A stretch of 64,000 nucleotides of DNA from Eubacterium plexicaudatum ASF492 (GCF_000364225.2 NZ_AQFT02000001.1:5878501-5942500); one strand, 5' to 3'; positions 44,874 to 55,257 are shown, counted from the stretch's first letter. Translations and numbers: made by a program. Notes: a model not told the origin generated them from the letters alone.

Positions 44874-45884
44874 ATGACAGTTTTATTGGAATTCAGGGAA
44901 GGAATCCGCAGCTTTTACGGAAAATATGAGATTTATTTGCTGCCGGTTTTCAAATTCCTGCTTGCATTTTCAGCTTTTATGATGATCAATCAAAAGATTG
45001 GATATATGGAGAGGCTGGACAGTCTGCCGCTTTTGCTCATTTTATCGCTTGTATGTTCGATACTTCCGATGCCGGTGATGCTTTTGGCGGTCGGAGCGCT
45101 CATTACACTGCATTGCTATGCCTTATCGTTGCCGGCAGGTGTTATTATGTTTGTGTTGTTTGTTATGATGTATCTGTTGTATTTTCGGTTTGCGCCTGCC
45201 TGTGCTTATAACGCACTGCTTGCGCCAATGGCATGCGCGCTCGGCATTCCATATGTGATGCCAATGGCCAACGCACTGCTGCAGCATCCCGTAGCGGTAA
45301 TTCCTACGGTCTGCGGCGTTGTGACATACTATTTTTTAAATGGCATCATGGCAAATGAAACGAGTCTCGGCGTCATCGGTGAAGACGAAGACCTGATCGG
45401 CAAGTTTCAGGAAATTATCAAGCAGTTTGCCGGAAACCGCGAAATGTATCTGACTATAGCGGTGTTTGTGCTTATTACAATTGTTGTGTATGTGATACGC
45501 AGGCTTTCCGTCGACTATGCATGGACAATTGCGATTGTGGTTGGAATGCTGCTGCAGTATCTTTGTTTTTTTGCGGGTTATTTGGAGATCGGCATGAGCA
45601 GCATGACAATGCGCCTGACAATCGGTTGTGGAATCAGTGTGCTTCTGCTGCTGATTATACAGTTCTTTTTCTTTAATCTGGATTATACAAGAACGGAACG
45701 TGTACAGTTTGAAGATGATGAATATTATTATTATGTAAAAGCAGTACCAAAGCGCTATGTATCCGCAAAGGCAAAAACGGTGAAAAAAATCAGCGCCAAC
45801 AGCAGAAACGGAAGAATGGAGAAAAATTCGGTGACACGTCAGGAACTGATGGAAGATATGGATATTGATCCGGATGAAGAGTAG
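44874..45884 (+). CDS. Polytopic membrane protein upstream of cdaA
   Basis: A 336-residue protein with about eight membrane helices in the first 265 residues and a charged cytoplasmic tail (about 270-336) ending in acidic residues. The loop at about residues 160-190 is acidic (NETSLGVIGEDEDLIGKFQE). GGAGGAGAGC precedes the start. No known family was recognised. Its steady place before cdaA suggests a role in c-di-AMP or cell-wall control, which is inference. Its stop lies 20 bases before the cdaA start. Confidence 0.75.
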   Translation: MTVLLEFREGIRSFYGKYEIYLLPVFKFLLAFSAFMMINQKIGYMERLDSLPLLLILSLVCSILPMPVMLLAVGALITLHCYALSLPAGVIMFVLFVMMYLLYFRFAPACAYNALLAPMACALGIPYVMPMANALLQHPVAVIPTVCGVVTYYFLNGIMANETSLGVIGEDEDLIGKFQEIIKQFAGNREMYLTIAVFVLITIVVYVIRRLSVDYAWTIAIVVGMLLQYLCFFAGYLEIGMSSMTMRLTIGCGISVLLLLIIQFFFFNLDYTRTERVQFEDDEYYYYVKAVPKRYVSAKAKTVKKISANSRNGRMEKNSVTRQELMEDMDIDPDEE

Positions 45885-45903
45885 ACAGAAGGGAAGTGAA
45901 ATT

Positions 45904-46803
45904 GTGCAGGCATTCATCAGTACAATACAGGGATTTGCAGAAAAGCATATGTTCTGGATTACTCCGCAGAAAATAAGAGCCACGGACATAGTTGAAATAT
46001 TTATTATCACATTTTTATTTTATCATGTACTCGTGTGGATTAAAGGAACACGTGCATGGATGCTTTTTAAAGGTATTATTGTAATTCTGGTGTTTATTCT
46101 GGTAGCGGCGGTATTTCGGATGAATACGATCTTATGGCTGGCCAGCAGAACCGTAGACGTTGCATTAACCGCGCTCGCGGTAATTTTTCAGCCGGAACTG
46201 CGAAAGGCGCTGGACCAGCTGGGACGCAAGAGATTTGTGACTGCACTGTTTGACTTTGGAATGCAGCAGGATTCGGGCAGATTCAGTGACCGGACGATTA
46301 ACGAACTTGTGAAGGCTTCTTTTGAAATGGGAAAAGTAAAAACGGGTGCACTGATTGTAGTGGAGCAGGATATTGTGCTGTCAGAGTATGAACGTACCGG
46401 AATTGAGCTGGATTCTCTGCTGACCAGTCAGCTTTTGATCAATATATTTGAGAAAAACACGCCTCTGCATGACGGGGCAATTATCGTAAGAGGGGATCGG
46501 GTAGTAGCAGCAACCTGTTACCTGCCGTTGTCCGACAGTATGACAATCAGCAAAGAACTTGGAACGAGACATCGTGCGGCTATCGGCATCAGCGAAGTGA
46601 GCGATTCCCTGACGATTATTGTTTCGGAAGAAACCGGAGCGGTATCGGTAGCCAAAACCGGAAAGATCTATCGAAATCTGGATCAGGATGGGCTGCGGGA
46701 ACAACTTAAAAATATTCAAAAGGCAGAGCCGGAGCAATCCCGTCTGCAAACACTGCAAAGGAGGCTGAAAGATGCTAAGAAACGTCGTAAAAATACTGAC
46801 TAG
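45904..46803 (+). CDS. cdaA: Diadenylate cyclase CdaA
   Basis: A 299-residue membrane enzyme that joins two ATP into c-di-AMP. The GTG at 45904 is chosen for AAGGGAAGTG. Three N-terminal membrane helices (about residues 30-100) are followed by the DisA_N catalytic domain with LHDGAIIVRGDRV (DGA) and LGTRHRAAIGISE (RHR). It overlaps cdaR by 32 bases. CdaA is regulated by the CdaR and GlmM encoded next. Intact. Confidence 0.95.
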   Translation: MQAFISTIQGFAEKHMFWITPQKIRATDIVEIFIITFLFYHVLVWIKGTRAWMLFKGIIVILVFILVAAVFRMNTILWLASRTVDVALTALAVIFQPELRKALDQLGRKRFVTALFDFGMQQDSGRFSDRTINELVKASFEMGKVKTGALIVVEQDIVLSEYERTGIELDSLLTSQLLINIFEKNTPLHDGAIIVRGDRVVAATCYLPLSDSMTISKELGTRHRAAIGISEVSDSLTIIVSEETGAVSVAKTGKIYRNLDQDGLREQLKNIQKAEPEQSRLQTLQRRLKDAKKRRKNTD

Positions 46804-48202
46804 GAATCTGGGCCTTAAGCTGCTGGCGCTTGTATTTGCAGTAACGATGTGGATGGCGGTTGTAAATCTGGATGATCCGACGATTAGCAGGCGGTTTACG
46901 GTAGCAATTACAATAGAAAATGAAGAAGTGATTGAGGCGGCGAATAAATATTATGAAATAGATGCGGAGTCTGCAAATGTCACCTTTAACGTATTGGGAA
47001 AACGCAGCTATGTGAATGAGATGAGCAACGCGGACTTTAAAGCCGTTGCGGACATGTCAAAACTGATACAGGGGGAAGAAGAAAACATCGTGCCCGTAGA
47101 AATTATAGCGCTGCGTCATTCCGGACAGCTGACGATTTCGAAGCGGACGAGACAGCTGAAAGTGATATTGGAAGATCTGATGCGGCAGGCATTTGTCATC
47201 TTGCCGGTTGCACAGGGGGAACCGGCGGAAGGATATGCACTTGGTTCGATGACGGTAGAGCCGAACCGTTTATGGGTATCCGGACCGAAAGAAGTCGTAT
47301 CGAAGATTGATGCGGTCAAAGCGGCGATAGACGTATCGAATATGAGTACCGATATATCGGACAGCGTCGTACCGATTCTGCTTGATGAAGAGGGCGAAAT
47401 GGTGGATACGACAAGACTGACGCTCAGTCTGGACATTGTTACGGTTAAGGCGGGCATCGTATCGCAGAAAACCGTTCCGATCAAAGTAAACTACAGCGGA
47501 AAACCGGAAGAAGGATATGAAGTCATTCAGGCGACGGCGGATCCGGCAGAAGTAACGATTAAAGGCAAATCCGATATTTTAAATTCGATCGGTGCAATTA
47601 CGATACCGGAAGATGTTATCAATGTGGAAGGTGCAAAGGAAAGATTTGAACAGAAAGTAGATCTGAACCAGTATCTGCCGGCCGGTGTTTCACTCAACAA
47701 GTCTGTGGAAGCCGCCGTAACGGTAACGATTGATATCGAGCAGCTGGAGAGAAGGGTGTTTACCGTACCGGTCAGAAATATCGGAGTGGATGACCTGCGG
47801 GAAGGCTACCAGATTGAATTTAATGATAGAAATGTAGATATCGAAGTCTATGGCCTTGCGGATGATCTGGACCAGCTTACCGTATCGGCTTTGCGGCCGG
47901 TACTGGATGTCAGCGGCCTTGCGGCCGGCAGACATGTCAGACGTCTGGAACTGACGCTGGACAACAGTAAATACGTTGTAGGTGAGACGGCCATATCTTT
48001 TACCATTATTTCGGAAGACAACAACAATGGAAATGATTCGCAGGACAATCGGCCGGAGCCGGATGAGGATACCGGGACAGATGATAATACCGTAGCAGAC
48101 CCGGATGAAGGTCAGGAAGACCGCACAGACCCGGATACCGAGACAGATGCAAGAGAAGGACAGGATACTTCGGCAGAACAGGAAGATTTGGAGGACGAAT
48201 AA
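46772..48202 (+). CDS. cdaR: CdaR (YbbR-domain) regulator of CdaA
   Basis: A 476-residue protein with one N-terminal membrane helix (LGLKLLALVFAVTMWMAVVNL in part) and then about four extracellular YbbR repeats, recognised by recurring VPV/VPI..G.P..GY patterns (QKTVPIKVNYSGKPEEGYEV, FTVPVRNIGVDDLREGYQIE). A long acidic, low-complexity tail of about 65 residues (Asp, Glu, Thr) closes it, longer than I would expect. It controls CdaA activity from the outside of the membrane. Start codon overlap with cdaA indicates coupling. Confidence 0.9.
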   Translation: MLRNVVKILTRNLGLKLLALVFAVTMWMAVVNLDDPTISRRFTVAITIENEEVIEAANKYYEIDAESANVTFNVLGKRSYVNEMSNADFKAVADMSKLIQGEEENIVPVEIIALRHSGQLTISKRTRQLKVILEDLMRQAFVILPVAQGEPAEGYALGSMTVEPNRLWVSGPKEVVSKIDAVKAAIDVSNMSTDISDSVVPILLDEEGEMVDTTRLTLSLDIVTVKAGIVSQKTVPIKVNYSGKPEEGYEVIQATADPAEVTIKGKSDILNSIGAITIPEDVINVEGAKERFEQKVDLNQYLPAGVSLNKSVEAAVTVTIDIEQLERRVFTVPVRNIGVDDLREGYQIEFNDRNVDIEVYGLADDLDQLTVSALRPVLDVSGLAAGRHVRRLELTLDNSKYVVGETAISFTIISEDNNNGNDSQDNRPEPDEDTGTDDNTVADPDEGQEDRTDPDTETDAREGQDTSAEQEDLEDE

Positions 48203-48204
48203 AA

Positions 48205-49554
48205 ATGGGCAGAATGTTTGGAACAGATGGTGTCAGAGGAGTGGCAGGGGCAGAGCTTACGATAGAGCTGGCGACACAGCTTGGGCAGGCCGGTGCCTAC
48301 GTACTGACACGGGAAAAGGAACACCAGCCGACACTGATTGTCGGCTGTGACACCCGCATATCCGGCGGAATGCTTGCAAGCGCACTGATGGCAGGCATCT
48401 GCTCGGTAGGCGCAAATGCAATTTATGTGGGAGTGCTGCCAACGCCGGCAGTTGCTTATCTGACAAGAAGACACAAAGTAGATGCCGGAGTTGTAATTTC
48501 AGCATCACACAATCCAATGGAATTTAATGGAATCAAGTTTTTTAACGGCGACGGGTATAAGCTTTCCGATGAACTGGAAGATGAGATTGAAGCGATGATT
48601 AAAAATCATATGAAAGACGTAGCGCTTCCGATTGGTTCCGGTGTGGGCAGGATTGATTACCGGTTTGATATTCGGGATGAATATGTGAAATTTGTGAAAA
48701 AATGTGTGCCGGTAAACCTGCATGGACTTAAGATTGTAGCGGATTGCGCGGAAGGCGCTGCTTACTATACATCCGTCAAAGCGCTGCGGGAACTCGGAGC
48801 AGAACTTATTCCTATTCATGTTCATCCGGACGGAACAAATATCAACGCAAACTGCGGTTCGACACATATGGATGAACTAAAAGCAAGAGTCGTCTATGAA
48901 CAGGCGGATATCGGACTTGCGTTTGACGGAGATGCGGACCGGCTTCTGGCAGTAGATGAACGGGGTTGCCTTGTGGACGGTGATCAGCTGATGGCGATTT
49001 GCGGCAATTATATGAAGCAGAAAGGGACTCTGAAAAAAGATACGATTGTCGTTACGGTTATGAGCAATCTTGGCTTTACGATTATGGGTCAGCAAAAAGG
49101 CATCCATGTGGAAAAGACAAAAGTCGGAGATCGTTATGTGCTGGAAAATATGCGGGAAAATGGGTATAATATCGGTGGGGAACAATCCGGACATATTATC
49201 TTTCTGGATGACAATACGACCGGAGACGGTTTGCTGAGTGCCCTGCACGTATTACAGGTTATGGTGGACACAAAGAAAAAACTGTCGGAACTGGCATCGG
49301 TTATGGAGATCTATCCGCAGGCACTGGTGAATGCCAAGGTGCCGAATCATAAAAAAGAACACTATATGGAATATGCCGAAATAGAAGAAGCTATTCGGCA
49401 GCTGGAAGAGAAGTTCAACGGAGAAGGACGGGTATTGATTCGTCCGTCCGGAACGGAACCGCTTGTACGTGTTATGATAGAAGGAAAGAACCAGCAGGAA
49501 ATCGAAAAAGAGGCCGAAAATCTGGCAGATCTGATCACAAAAATTATGTTATAG
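48205..49554 (+). CDS. glmM: Phosphoglucosamine mutase GlmM
   Basis: A 449-residue enzyme converting glucosamine-6-phosphate to glucosamine-1-phosphate for peptidoglycan. The start is MGRMFGTDGVRGVAG. The phosphoserine loop is VVISASHNPMEFNG. The metal site is AFDGDADRLLAVD, the sugar loop GGEQSGHIIF, and the phosphate-binding loop IRPSGTEPLVRVM. It starts two bases after cdaR. GlmM is also an inhibitor of CdaA in Firmicutes, which fits the operon. Intact. Confidence 0.97.
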   Translation: MGRMFGTDGVRGVAGAELTIELATQLGQAGAYVLTREKEHQPTLIVGCDTRISGGMLASALMAGICSVGANAIYVGVLPTPAVAYLTRRHKVDAGVVISASHNPMEFNGIKFFNGDGYKLSDELEDEIEAMIKNHMKDVALPIGSGVGRIDYRFDIRDEYVKFVKKCVPVNLHGLKIVADCAEGAAYYTSVKALRELGAELIPIHVHPDGTNINANCGSTHMDELKARVVYEQADIGLAFDGDADRLLAVDERGCLVDGDQLMAICGNYMKQKGTLKKDTIVVTVMSNLGFTIMGQQKGIHVEKTKVGDRYVLENMRENGYNIGGEQSGHIIFLDDNTTGDGLLSALHVLQVMVDTKKKLSELASVMEIYPQALVNAKVPNHKKEHYMEYAEIEEAIRQLEEKFNGEGRVLIRPSGTEPLVRVMIEGKNQQEIEKEAENLADLITKIML

Positions 49555-49571
49555 AGGTTGAGGTAAATGGA

Positions 49572-49838
49572 ATGGTAAGTCAAAAGGTAAAAATAAAAAA
49601 CCCGACGGGCCTGCATTTGCGCCCGGCAGGAGTTTTATGTAAAAATGCGATCGAATATGGCTCCGTGATTACGTTTCGATATGGCGGCAACAACATTGCC
49701 AATGCAAAAAGCGTACTGAGTGTATTGGGAGCCTGCATTAAGAGTGGGGATGAAATCGAACTGATCTGCGAAGGTGAGGACGAAGAAAAAGCGTTGAAGG
49801 AAATCGTAGCGCTGATTGAATCGGGACTGGGAGAATAG
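49572..49838 (+). CDS. HPr-family phosphocarrier
   Basis: An 88-residue HPr-type protein. The phosphorylation site His is in PTGLHLRPAG (residue 16), and a regulatory Ser equivalent to Ser46 lies in NAKSVLSVLGAC. It would carry phosphate from enzyme I to sugar PTS components or, if Crh-like, act in catabolite control; the active His favours a PTS role. It is 17 bases after glmM, with GAGGTTGAGG upstream. No ptsI follows, so it may be one of several HPr copies. Confidence 0.88.
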   Translation: MVSQKVKIKNPTGLHLRPAGVLCKNAIEYGSVITFRYGGNNIANAKSVLSVLGACIKSGDEIELICEGEDEEKALKEIVALIESGLGE

Positions 49839-49888
49839 CATCAGCCTGATATGGTAATGTCAAATGAAACAAAGTTAGGAGAATCGGA

Positions 49889-50731
49889 ATGAAAAAACTG
49901 CTGATCACCGGATGCAACGGACAGCTCGGAAGAGCTTTGAATCGGGTATATGAAGGAGAACAGGTACACATCATAAATACGGATGTCCCGGAACTGGATA
50001 TTACGGATTTGGATGCGGTCATGCATATCGTGCGTGAACACAAACCTCATGTGATCATGAACTGCGGCGCTATGACGGCTGTAGATTTGTGTGAGTCGGA
50101 ATATGAGAAAGCATTTCGGATTAATGCGATAGGGCCGAGAAACTTAAGTATTGCGGCACGTGAAACGGGTGCAAAACTGTTTCAGATATCGACGGATTAT
50201 GTGTTTTCCGGAAATGCGGATCATCCTTATGTGGAAACAGACGTTGTGGACCCGCAGAGTGTATATGGTTCTACGAAGCTGGCGGGAGAACAGTTTGTAA
50301 GAGATTTTGCCGACCGTTATTTTATTATTCGTACGGCATGGCTGTATGGAGAAGGAAAAAATTTTGCGGCTACCATGCTGCGTCTGGCAGAATCGAATGA
50401 TACGGTACGGGTGGTCAGCGATCAGTTCGGAACACCGACGAGTGCACTTGAGCTGGCAAAGATGATACATGTGCTGGAACCGACGGAGAATTACGGGATT
50501 TTTCATGGAACGTGCGAAGGCCGGTGCAGCTGGGCTGATTTTGCCGCAGAAATTTTTCGGCAGGCAGGAAAGCGTACGAAAGTTGAATATATTACAACGG
50601 CAGAGTATCCGACGCCGGCAAAGCGGCCGGCGTATTCGGTACTGGAAAACCGGATGCTGCATCTGACGACGGATTTTAGACTGCAGCAATGGCAGGATGC
50701 ATTAAGTGTATATTTAAAGGAAATACTATGA
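49889..50731 (+). CDS. rfbD: dTDP-4-dehydrorhamnose reductase
   Basis: A 280-residue short-chain reductase; last step of dTDP-L-rhamnose synthesis. The NAD(P) motif is ITGCNGQLGRALNRV. Catalytic residues are in FQISTDYVFSG and the YGSTKLAGE Tyr/Lys pair. AGGAGAATCGG precedes the start. It opens the polysaccharide operon and overlaps rfbB (ATGA). The four rhamnose genes are in the unusual order D, B, A, C with a glycosyltransferase between B and A. Confidence 0.93.
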   Translation: MKKLLITGCNGQLGRALNRVYEGEQVHIINTDVPELDITDLDAVMHIVREHKPHVIMNCGAMTAVDLCESEYEKAFRINAIGPRNLSIAARETGAKLFQISTDYVFSGNADHPYVETDVVDPQSVYGSTKLAGEQFVRDFADRYFIIRTAWLYGEGKNFAATMLRLAESNDTVRVVSDQFGTPTSALELAKMIHVLEPTENYGIFHGTCEGRCSWADFAAEIFRQAGKRTKVEYITTAEYPTPAKRPAYSVLENRMLHLTTDFRLQQWQDALSVYLKEIL

Positions 50732-51843
50732 TAACAGAAAAGGAGACGACAAAAGAAATGGTGAGAACTTATTTGGTAACAGGCGGAGCCGGTTTTATTG
50801 GTTCGAATTATATTCATTATATGTTTCGCAAATATGGAGATCAGATTCGCATTATAAATGTAGACGCCCTGACGTACGCAGGTAATCCGGAAAATTTAAA
50901 AGAGGTGGAAGAACGGGAAAATTATACGTTTATCAAAGCGGATATTTGCGATAAAGATGCGATTCGTGCAATTTTTCAGCAAAATGAGATTGACCGTGTC
51001 GTACATTTTGCGGCGGAGTCACATGTTGACCGCAGCATACGCAATCCTGAAGTGTTTGTGCAGACCAATGTATACGGAACAGCCGTGATGCTCAACTGTG
51101 CGAAAGAAGCATGGGAACAGCCGGACGGCAGCTTTGCGGAAGGAAAGAAATTTTTGCACGTTTCTACGGATGAAGTGTATGGCTCGCTGGAAGAGGACGG
51201 CGGATATTTTTATGAAACGACGCCATATGCGCCGCACAGTCCGTACAGTGCCAGCAAAGCGTCTTCGGATTTCCTTGTAAAATCGTATATTGATACGTAT
51301 CATTTTCCTGCCAATATTACAAACTGCTCAAATAATTATGGTCCGTACCAGTTCCCGGAAAAGTTGATTCCGCTTATGATTAACAATGCGCTGCAGGGAA
51401 AAAGCCTGCCTGTTTACGGAGACGGAAAAAATGTCCGTGACTGGCTGTACGTGGACGATCATGCAAAAGCAATTGATCTGGTGCAGGAAAAAGGGCGCCT
51501 GGGAGAGACTTATAATATCGGCGGCCATAATGAAAAGCAGAATATTGAGATTATTCATACAATTATAGAAACATTGCTCGAGATGCTGCCTAAAGAGGAT
51601 GAACGCAGAAAGCTGGTCAGTAAAGATTTAATTACCTATGTGGAAGACCGCAAAGGTCACGACCGTCGTTATGCGATTGCACCGGATAAAATTCGTGCGG
51701 AGATCGGCTGGGAGCCGGAAACCATGTTTAAAGACGGCATAAAAAAAACAATCGCCTGGTACTTTGCACATGAACAGTGGATGGAAAATGTAACAAGCGG
51801 CGATTATCAAAAATATTATGAAGAAATGTATAAAGGGAACTAA
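50728..51843 (+). CDS. rfbB: dTDP-glucose 4,6-dehydratase
   Basis: A 371-residue extended short-chain dehydrogenase; second step of dTDP-rhamnose synthesis. The start at 50728 overlaps the rfbD stop and follows AAAGGAAATACT; ATG 50758 is possible. The NAD motif is VTGGAGFIGSNYIHY. Catalytic residues: HVSTDEVYGS (Thr, Asp, Glu) and SPYSASKASSD (Tyr, Lys). Length is slightly above the usual 330-355. Intact. Confidence 0.94.
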   Translation: MITEKETTKEMVRTYLVTGGAGFIGSNYIHYMFRKYGDQIRIINVDALTYAGNPENLKEVEERENYTFIKADICDKDAIRAIFQQNEIDRVVHFAAESHVDRSIRNPEVFVQTNVYGTAVMLNCAKEAWEQPDGSFAEGKKFLHVSTDEVYGSLEEDGGYFYETTPYAPHSPYSASKASSDFLVKSYIDTYHFPANITNCSNNYGPYQFPEKLIPLMINNALQGKSLPVYGDGKNVRDWLYVDDHAKAIDLVQEKGRLGETYNIGGHNEKQNIEIIHTIIETLLEMLPKEDERRKLVSKDLITYVEDRKGHDRRYAIAPDKIRAEIGWEPETMFKDGIKKTIAWYFAHEQWMENVTSGDYQKYYEEMYKGN

Positions 51844-51854
51844 GGGCTTTGCCT

Positions 51855-54311
51855 ATGATGGAAAACAGATTTGTCGTTCAGGAAGGACATTTTCATATTG
51901 CGGACAGGAACAGCTATGTACTGACCGGATGGTTCGAAGGTGACGGACAGGAATTACCGGAACATATGGACTTCTCGGTTTTTCTGGACTGTGAACGGCA
52001 GAAAATTAAAATACGCAGCTATTCGGATGATTCGGTGCGGCAGAAGTATATGAAATACGACTTAAAGGTAAGCAGGGAATATGTAATTATTGTAAGGCTG
52101 CCGGAAGACCTCAGAAAATACCGCAGGCTGTTTTTATGCCTTGCGGACGGCAGCCGTGTTTACGAACGCCGTATATCGCAGCTGCGAAAGCTTCAGGGAC
52201 AGCTGAATTACAGGATTACCAATATTCAGTCGACAGGAGCCAGCTGCGTGGTAACCGGATGGGCCGCGTCGGAAAAACCGATTAAGATTAACGTGTTTGA
52301 TCTGGCAAAAGAACCGATGAAATGTGAAGTCAGTCATTTTCCAAAACCGGATGTAGCGTTGGAATACCGGGAGGCGCAGCAGCTGTATGACAGTGGCTTC
52401 AGCGTGACGGTTCCCGTAAACGGCAGAAAGAAAATGCTTTTGCAGATTACGGACGGCGAACATTCCGTTATGAGAGAGTTCGGTGCGTCGGATAAAAACC
52501 GTCTGTCGCTGTATATGAAAAAAGCACATTATTATATGAAGCGCAACGGCGTAAAAAAAGCGTGTAAACGGGCGGTCAATGAATTGTATGAACTGGTCGG
52601 GGACACCGGCAATTATATGAAGTGGCGCAGAAAAAACATGCCGTCTGAAAAAGAACTGGAACGTCAGAGAAAAGAACAAAGCCGCTTTCGGCCGTTTTTA
52701 TATGTTATTACACCGTATGAAGATGTGCATTATATCACGTCGGCTGCAATCTCGCTGAAAAATCAGACATACTCCAACTGGAAATGGGTCATCGTATGTA
52801 CGGTGGAAGAAAAAGAAAAGCTGATGGAGCGAATCCGGACACATATTCCGTCAGAAAAGCTCCGGATCATACCTGCTGACGGAGAAGAAGGCTATCAGCA
52901 CCGCATTGCCGCGGGAATGCGTAAAACGCTGGAACAACTGCGCAAACAGGAAAAGGATAAACAAAAAAAGGATGATCCAAGCTGGCTGTTATTGCTGAAT
53001 CCGTCAGATACGCTCGAACCGGATGCGATGTACGCCTGCGTAAAACTGATGGAAACAAATGCGCAAATGGATCTGTGTTATACGGATGAAGATCAGATAT
53101 CCGAAGACGGAAAAAATTACAGTGAGCCTGTTTTTAAATCGGATTTTAATATTGATCTGCTGCGTGCTACAAACTATATCGGGCATTTACTGCTGATTCG
53201 TGAAGATGCTGCTGTAAAAACCGGGTCATGGAATCCGTCCTGTCTGTCGGAAGCTTCTTATGACTATGTGTTGCGTGCGGCAGAGACGGCAGCATACATC
53301 GGGCATTTGCCGCGGGTACTGTATCATGTAAGGGAGAACGGAAAGCAGGGCCGCAGAGCAGGCGAAAACGTGTTAAATGAACATTATAAGCGGGTAGGAC
53401 TGCCGGCATATGCACAGCCTTCACCGACGCCCGGCATTTATCATACCGTTTATCAATGGATGGAAACACCGCTTGTATCTGTTAACATTCCAAATAAAGA
53501 CCATATAGATGATTTGGATACGTGTGTACAGTCGCTGCTTTCCGAATGTACGTATCCAAATTATGAAATTGTAATTATAGAAAACAACAGTGTGGAAGAG
53601 AGCACCTTTGCATATTATGAAAAGCTGAAGGCGCAGGATTCGAGAATCCGTATCGTCGTATGGGATGATGTATTTAATTATTCCAAAATCACGAATTTTG
53701 GAGTCGCACACTCCAGGGGAGAATATATTCTTCTGCTGAATAACGATACGGAAGTTATAACGCCTGACTTTATGGTGGAAATGCTTGGTTATTGCATGCG
53801 TGAAGACGTGGGTATCTGTGGGGCCAGGTTGTTTTATTTTGATGATACGATTCAGCATGCGGGCGTAATTGTCGGACTGGGCGGCATTTGCGGTGAAGGA
53901 TTTCAGGGTTTTCCGAAAGAAAACGGAGGATACCAAAACCGGATTTTCTGTCCGCAGAATTACAGCGCCGTAACGGCAGCATGCCTGATGACAAAAAAGA
54001 GCGTGTTTGAAGAAGTAGGCGGAATGGATGCGGAATTTCAGATCGCGTATAACGATATTGATTATTGTCTGAAAGTGCGGAGTACCGGTAAGCTGGTCGT
54101 ATATAATCCGTTTGCGATGCTATATCATTATGAATACAAATCCAGAGGAACGGAAAATACGGCTGAAAAACTGGCGCGTTACCACAGGGAAGTCGATCTG
54201 TTTACGACAAGGTGGGCAGATCTGATCAGCGCGGGCGATCCGTATTATAATCCAAATCTGACAAGAAGGTATCAGGATTTTTCTCTGCGAAGAATCGAAC
54301 TGTTAAAATAG
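51855..54311 (+). CDS. Large family 2 glycosyltransferase
   Basis: An 818-residue protein with three parts. Residues 1-215 are a beta-rich region of two similar segments (LTGWFEGDG and VTGWAASEKP), like domains found on rhamnan-type glycosyltransferases. Residues 275-510 are a GT-A-like domain that seems degenerate (FLYVITPYEDVHYI, then LLLNPSDTLEPDAMY). Residues 535-800 are a good GT2 domain (VSVNIPNKDHIDDLDTCV, LLLNNDTEVITPDF, AYNDIDYCLKVR). No membrane helix. It probably adds rhamnose to the growing surface polysaccharide. The acceptor is unknown. Confidence 0.85.
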   Translation: MMENRFVVQEGHFHIADRNSYVLTGWFEGDGQELPEHMDFSVFLDCERQKIKIRSYSDDSVRQKYMKYDLKVSREYVIIVRLPEDLRKYRRLFLCLADGSRVYERRISQLRKLQGQLNYRITNIQSTGASCVVTGWAASEKPIKINVFDLAKEPMKCEVSHFPKPDVALEYREAQQLYDSGFSVTVPVNGRKKMLLQITDGEHSVMREFGASDKNRLSLYMKKAHYYMKRNGVKKACKRAVNELYELVGDTGNYMKWRRKNMPSEKELERQRKEQSRFRPFLYVITPYEDVHYITSAAISLKNQTYSNWKWVIVCTVEEKEKLMERIRTHIPSEKLRIIPADGEEGYQHRIAAGMRKTLEQLRKQEKDKQKKDDPSWLLLLNPSDTLEPDAMYACVKLMETNAQMDLCYTDEDQISEDGKNYSEPVFKSDFNIDLLRATNYIGHLLLIREDAAVKTGSWNPSCLSEASYDYVLRAAETAAYIGHLPRVLYHVRENGKQGRRAGENVLNEHYKRVGLPAYAQPSPTPGIYHTVYQWMETPLVSVNIPNKDHIDDLDTCVQSLLSECTYPNYEIVIIENNSVEESTFAYYEKLKAQDSRIRIVVWDDVFNYSKITNFGVAHSRGEYILLLNNDTEVITPDFMVEMLGYCMREDVGICGARLFYFDDTIQHAGVIVGLGGICGEGFQGFPKENGGYQNRIFCPQNYSAVTAACLMTKKSVFEEVGGMDAEFQIAYNDIDYCLKVRSTGKLVVYNPFAMLYHYEYKSRGTENTAEKLARYHREVDLFTTRWADLISAGDPYYNPNLTRRYQDFSLRRIELLK

Positions 54312-54343
54312 AAACCGAATGAGTGCAAAAGGAGAATTCGAGC

Positions 54344-55213
54344 ATGAAAGGAATCATACTTGCCGGCGGTTCCGGCACAAGATTATATCCGTTAACAAAA
54401 TCCATATCCAAACAGATCATGCCGGTGTATGATAAGCCGATGATCTACTATCCGCTTTCTACGCTGATGCTGGCAGGTATCCGTGATATTCTGATTATTT
54501 CCACGCCAAGAGATCTTCCGGTGTTTGAAGATCTGTTCGGTGACGGCAGCCAGTTTGGACTTTCGATGAATTATGCGGTGCAGATGGAGCCAAGAGGGCT
54601 TGCGGATGCATTTTTAATCGGTGAGCAGTTTGTCGGAAACGATACGGCGGCGCTTGTACTGGGAGACAATATTTTTTACGGACAGAGTTTCTCCAGAGTT
54701 CTGCAGCGTGCGGCCGGTCTGGAAAAAGGCGCGGTTATCTTTGGATACTATGTCAAAGATCCGAGAGAATATGGCGTCGTAGAATTTGATGAAGAAGGAA
54801 AAGCGCTTTCTATTGAAGAAAAACCGGAAAACCCAAAATCCAATTATGCGGTGCCGGGATTGTATTTTTATGACAATGATGTGGTAGAAATTGCTAAAAA
54901 TATAAAACCTTCCGCAAGAGGTGAGATTGAAATTACATCTGTAAATGAAGAGTATTTAAGACGCGGCACATTAAAAGTAGAGACGTTGGGACGTGGATTT
55001 GCCTGGCTTGATACGGGAACACATGATTCTTTGCTGGATGCGGCAGATTTTGTGGCGGCGGTACAAAAACGCCAGGGACTGTACGTCTCCTGCATAGAAG
55101 AGATTGCCTACAAAAGAGGATTTATCGGACGGGAGCAGTTAATTGCTCTGGCACAGCCGCTGCTTAAGACCAATTACGGAAAATATTTGATGGATGTTGC
55201 AGAAGGGCTGTAA
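54344..55213 (+). CDS. rfbA: Glucose-1-phosphate thymidylyltransferase
   Basis: A 289-residue nucleotidyltransferase that makes dTDP-glucose, the first step of dTDP-rhamnose synthesis. The start at 54344 follows AAAGGAGAATTCGAGC. The nucleotide motif is ILAGGSGTRLYPLTKSISKQ; the sugar-binding part is GLADAFLIGEQFVG and VLGDNIFYGQ; catalytic Asp is in AWLDTGTHDSL. Usual length, intact. Confidence 0.96.
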   Translation: MKGIILAGGSGTRLYPLTKSISKQIMPVYDKPMIYYPLSTLMLAGIRDILIISTPRDLPVFEDLFGDGSQFGLSMNYAVQMEPRGLADAFLIGEQFVGNDTAALVLGDNIFYGQSFSRVLQRAAGLEKGAVIFGYYVKDPREYGVVEFDEEGKALSIEEKPENPKSNYAVPGLYFYDNDVVEIAKNIKPSARGEIEITSVNEEYLRRGTLKVETLGRGFAWLDTGTHDSLLDAADFVAAVQKRQGLYVSCIEEIAYKRGFIGREQLIALAQPLLKTNYGKYLMDVAEGL

Positions 55214-55257
55214 CAAACGGAAGAATATGCACAAACAGAACAGAAAGGAAGCTTAAA